From: Roseiarcus sp050015935
GTDB taxonomy: Bacteria > Pseudomonadota > Alphaproteobacteria > Rhizobiales > Beijerinckiaceae
NCBI GenBank assembly: GCA_050015935.1
Contig: JBEKAL010000237.1
Coordinates: 1-6,149 of the forward strand
DNA: 6,149 nucleotides
Reading direction: 5' to 3'
Below are positions 5,359-6,149 of this stretch, piece after piece (within the stretch, counting starts at the first letter, position 1; every line of letters starts with the position of its first letter). Below the pieces are notes generated by a model. That model was given only the letters and a program-made list of their open reading frames with translations, did no database searches and had not been told where the DNA came from. A program made the position numbers and the translations under genes.

Positions 5359-6149
5359 GCGCGCCGCCGTGATCGTGGGAGCGGCCGTGATCCTGGCCTT
5401 CGTGCCGATGCGCCTCGCTCTCGACCTCGACGTCGCCCGCCATGACGAAAAAGCGGTTCTTGACGCGCACCACCTCGATCTCTGCGCCATAGAGCCGCGA
5501 AAGCACCGGTCCGGTGACGACTTCGTCGACCGGGCCGATCACCGCCGCGCCGGCGCCGAGATAGAGCACCCGGTCGATCGCGTTGACCAGCGGATTGAGT
5601 TCGTGGGCGCTGAAGACAATCGCGATTCTCAGTTCGTCGCGCAAGCGCCGCGCGATGTCGACGACGCTCTTCTGGTAGGCCGGATCGAGCGAGATCAATG
5701 GCTCGTCGAGCAACAGCAGGCGCGGCCGGCCGAGCAGCGCCTGGCTGAGCAGCAGCCGCTGACGCTCGCCCCCCGAGAGCTGGCCGATCGAGCGGCGCGC
5801 CAGCTCGCGCGCGTCGACGTGATCGAGCGCCCAGTCGATTTCGCGCCGCGTCGCCTTGTCTGGCCACGCGAAGCCGAAGCGCGCGCCGATCGCCGCGCTG
5901 GCGACGATGTCGTATCCGGTCAGACGCAGGCCCAAGGCGAGCCCGCGAGTCTGCGGCATGTAGCCAATGGATGAATTTCCACGCGTAACGGGCTGATCGA
6001 GAACCCTGATTGCCCCGGACGCGGCCGGCGTCAGGCCGAGCGCGGCGCGCATCAGCGTGGTCTTGCCGGCGCCGTTGGCGCCGAGCATGCCGATGAATTC
6101 GCCGTCCTCGACGACGAAACTGGCGGCCGAGAGGATGTCTCGGCCGCCG
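5351..6149 (-). CDS. znuC: ABC-type metal (Zn/Mn) transporter ATP-binding protein with His-rich C-terminus, N-terminus cut by window edge
   Basis: Cytoplasmic ATPase that energises the permease encoded next. 265 residues are visible, beginning at GGRDILSAASF, so probably only about 10-15 N-terminal residues are missing. Motifs counted from the first full codon (6148): Walker A GANGAGKTT (23-31), Q-loop YMPQ with Q66, signature LSGGE (124-128), Walker B LLLLDEP (144-150), D-loop SLDP (153-156), and H-loop SAHE with H182. The ATG at 6088 lies inside the strand before Walker A and cannot be the true start, since the frame stays open and similar to the family to the window end. The last 21 residues (245-265) carry six histidines with Asp/Glu/Gly, a likely metal-binding tail, which supports a transition-metal substrate. 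The stop overlaps the permease start by eight bases. A binding-protein gene (znuA type) and any Zur-like regulator are not in the window. Confidence 0.94.
   Translation of the reverse strand, partial: GGRDILSAASFVVEDGEFIGMLGANGAGKTTLMRAALGLTPAASGAIRVLDQPVTRGNSSIGYMPQTRGLALGLRLTGYDIVASAAIGARFGFAWPDKATRREIDWALDHVDARELARRSIGQLSGGERQRLLLSQALLGRPRLLLLDEPLISLDPAYQKSVVDIARRLRDELRIAIVFSAHELNPLVNAIDRVLYLGAGAAVIGPVDEVVTGPVLSRLYGAEIEVVRVKNRFFVMAGDVEVESEAHRHEGQDHGRSHDHGGAHV

Noticed and set aside
3745..5445. Long rightward open frame (about 566 codons) antisense to recJ and the metal permease
   Set aside because: It crosses two well-supported genes, is full of Arg, Ala, Glu, Asp, Gln and His without any domain, and is the expected product of high GC at third codon positions on the opposite strand.
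5359..5490. Upstream extension of the metal permease to an ATG at 5490
   Set aside because: Those 44 residues are Arg/Ser-rich shadow of the ATPase; the ATG at 5358 gives a normal family N-terminus and an eight-base overlap with the ATPase stop.

Overview
The window looks like chromosomal DNA from a GC-rich alphaproteobacterium, most likely of the Rhizobiales/Hyphomicrobiales. The reasons are strong G/C preference at third codon positions, alphaproteobacterial-looking protein sequences, and two adjacent intergenic palindromes of a type I recall as dispersed in Rhizobiales genomes. A methanotroph-like family (Methylocystaceae/Beijerinckiaceae) is possible, but that rests on recollection of repeat style, not on a marker gene. 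No rRNA, tRNA, CRISPR array, transposase, integrase or phage gene is visible.

Left part (1-1923): a short-chain dehydrogenase/reductase, cut by the left edge, is transcribed leftward. It is divergent from a two-gene rightward unit, a RidA-family protein followed by a glycerophosphodiester phosphodiesterase whose GTG start overlaps the ridA-type stop codon. The 170-bp divergent spacer has a strong Shine-Dalgarno for the reductase, and a plausible sigma-70-like promoter with a small dyad for the rightward pair.

Middle (1924-2655): a 364-bp intergenic stretch holds a GC-rich inverted repeat across the phosphodiesterase stop codon, two large palindromic repeats side by side, a possible gene remnant and an AT-richer, promoter-like zone. 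It is followed by a small rightward gene of unknown function (104 aa).

Right part (2656-6149): three leftward genes. In order of transcription they are the ATPase (partial, cut by the right edge) and membrane permease of an ABC-3 family metal importer (ZnuC/ZnuB-like, Zn2+ or Mn2+), with overlapping reading frames, and then, after a 75-bp gap with a small hairpin, recJ, the single-strand-specific 5'-3' exonuclease. The ATPase ends in a histidine-rich tail that fits a metal-transport role.

Most of the window is ordinary housekeeping and transport content. I see no convincing new multi-gene system. The points most worth a second look are the paired palindromic elements, the reductase lacking the usual catalytic serine, the His-rich ATPase tail and the unrecognised 104-aa gene.
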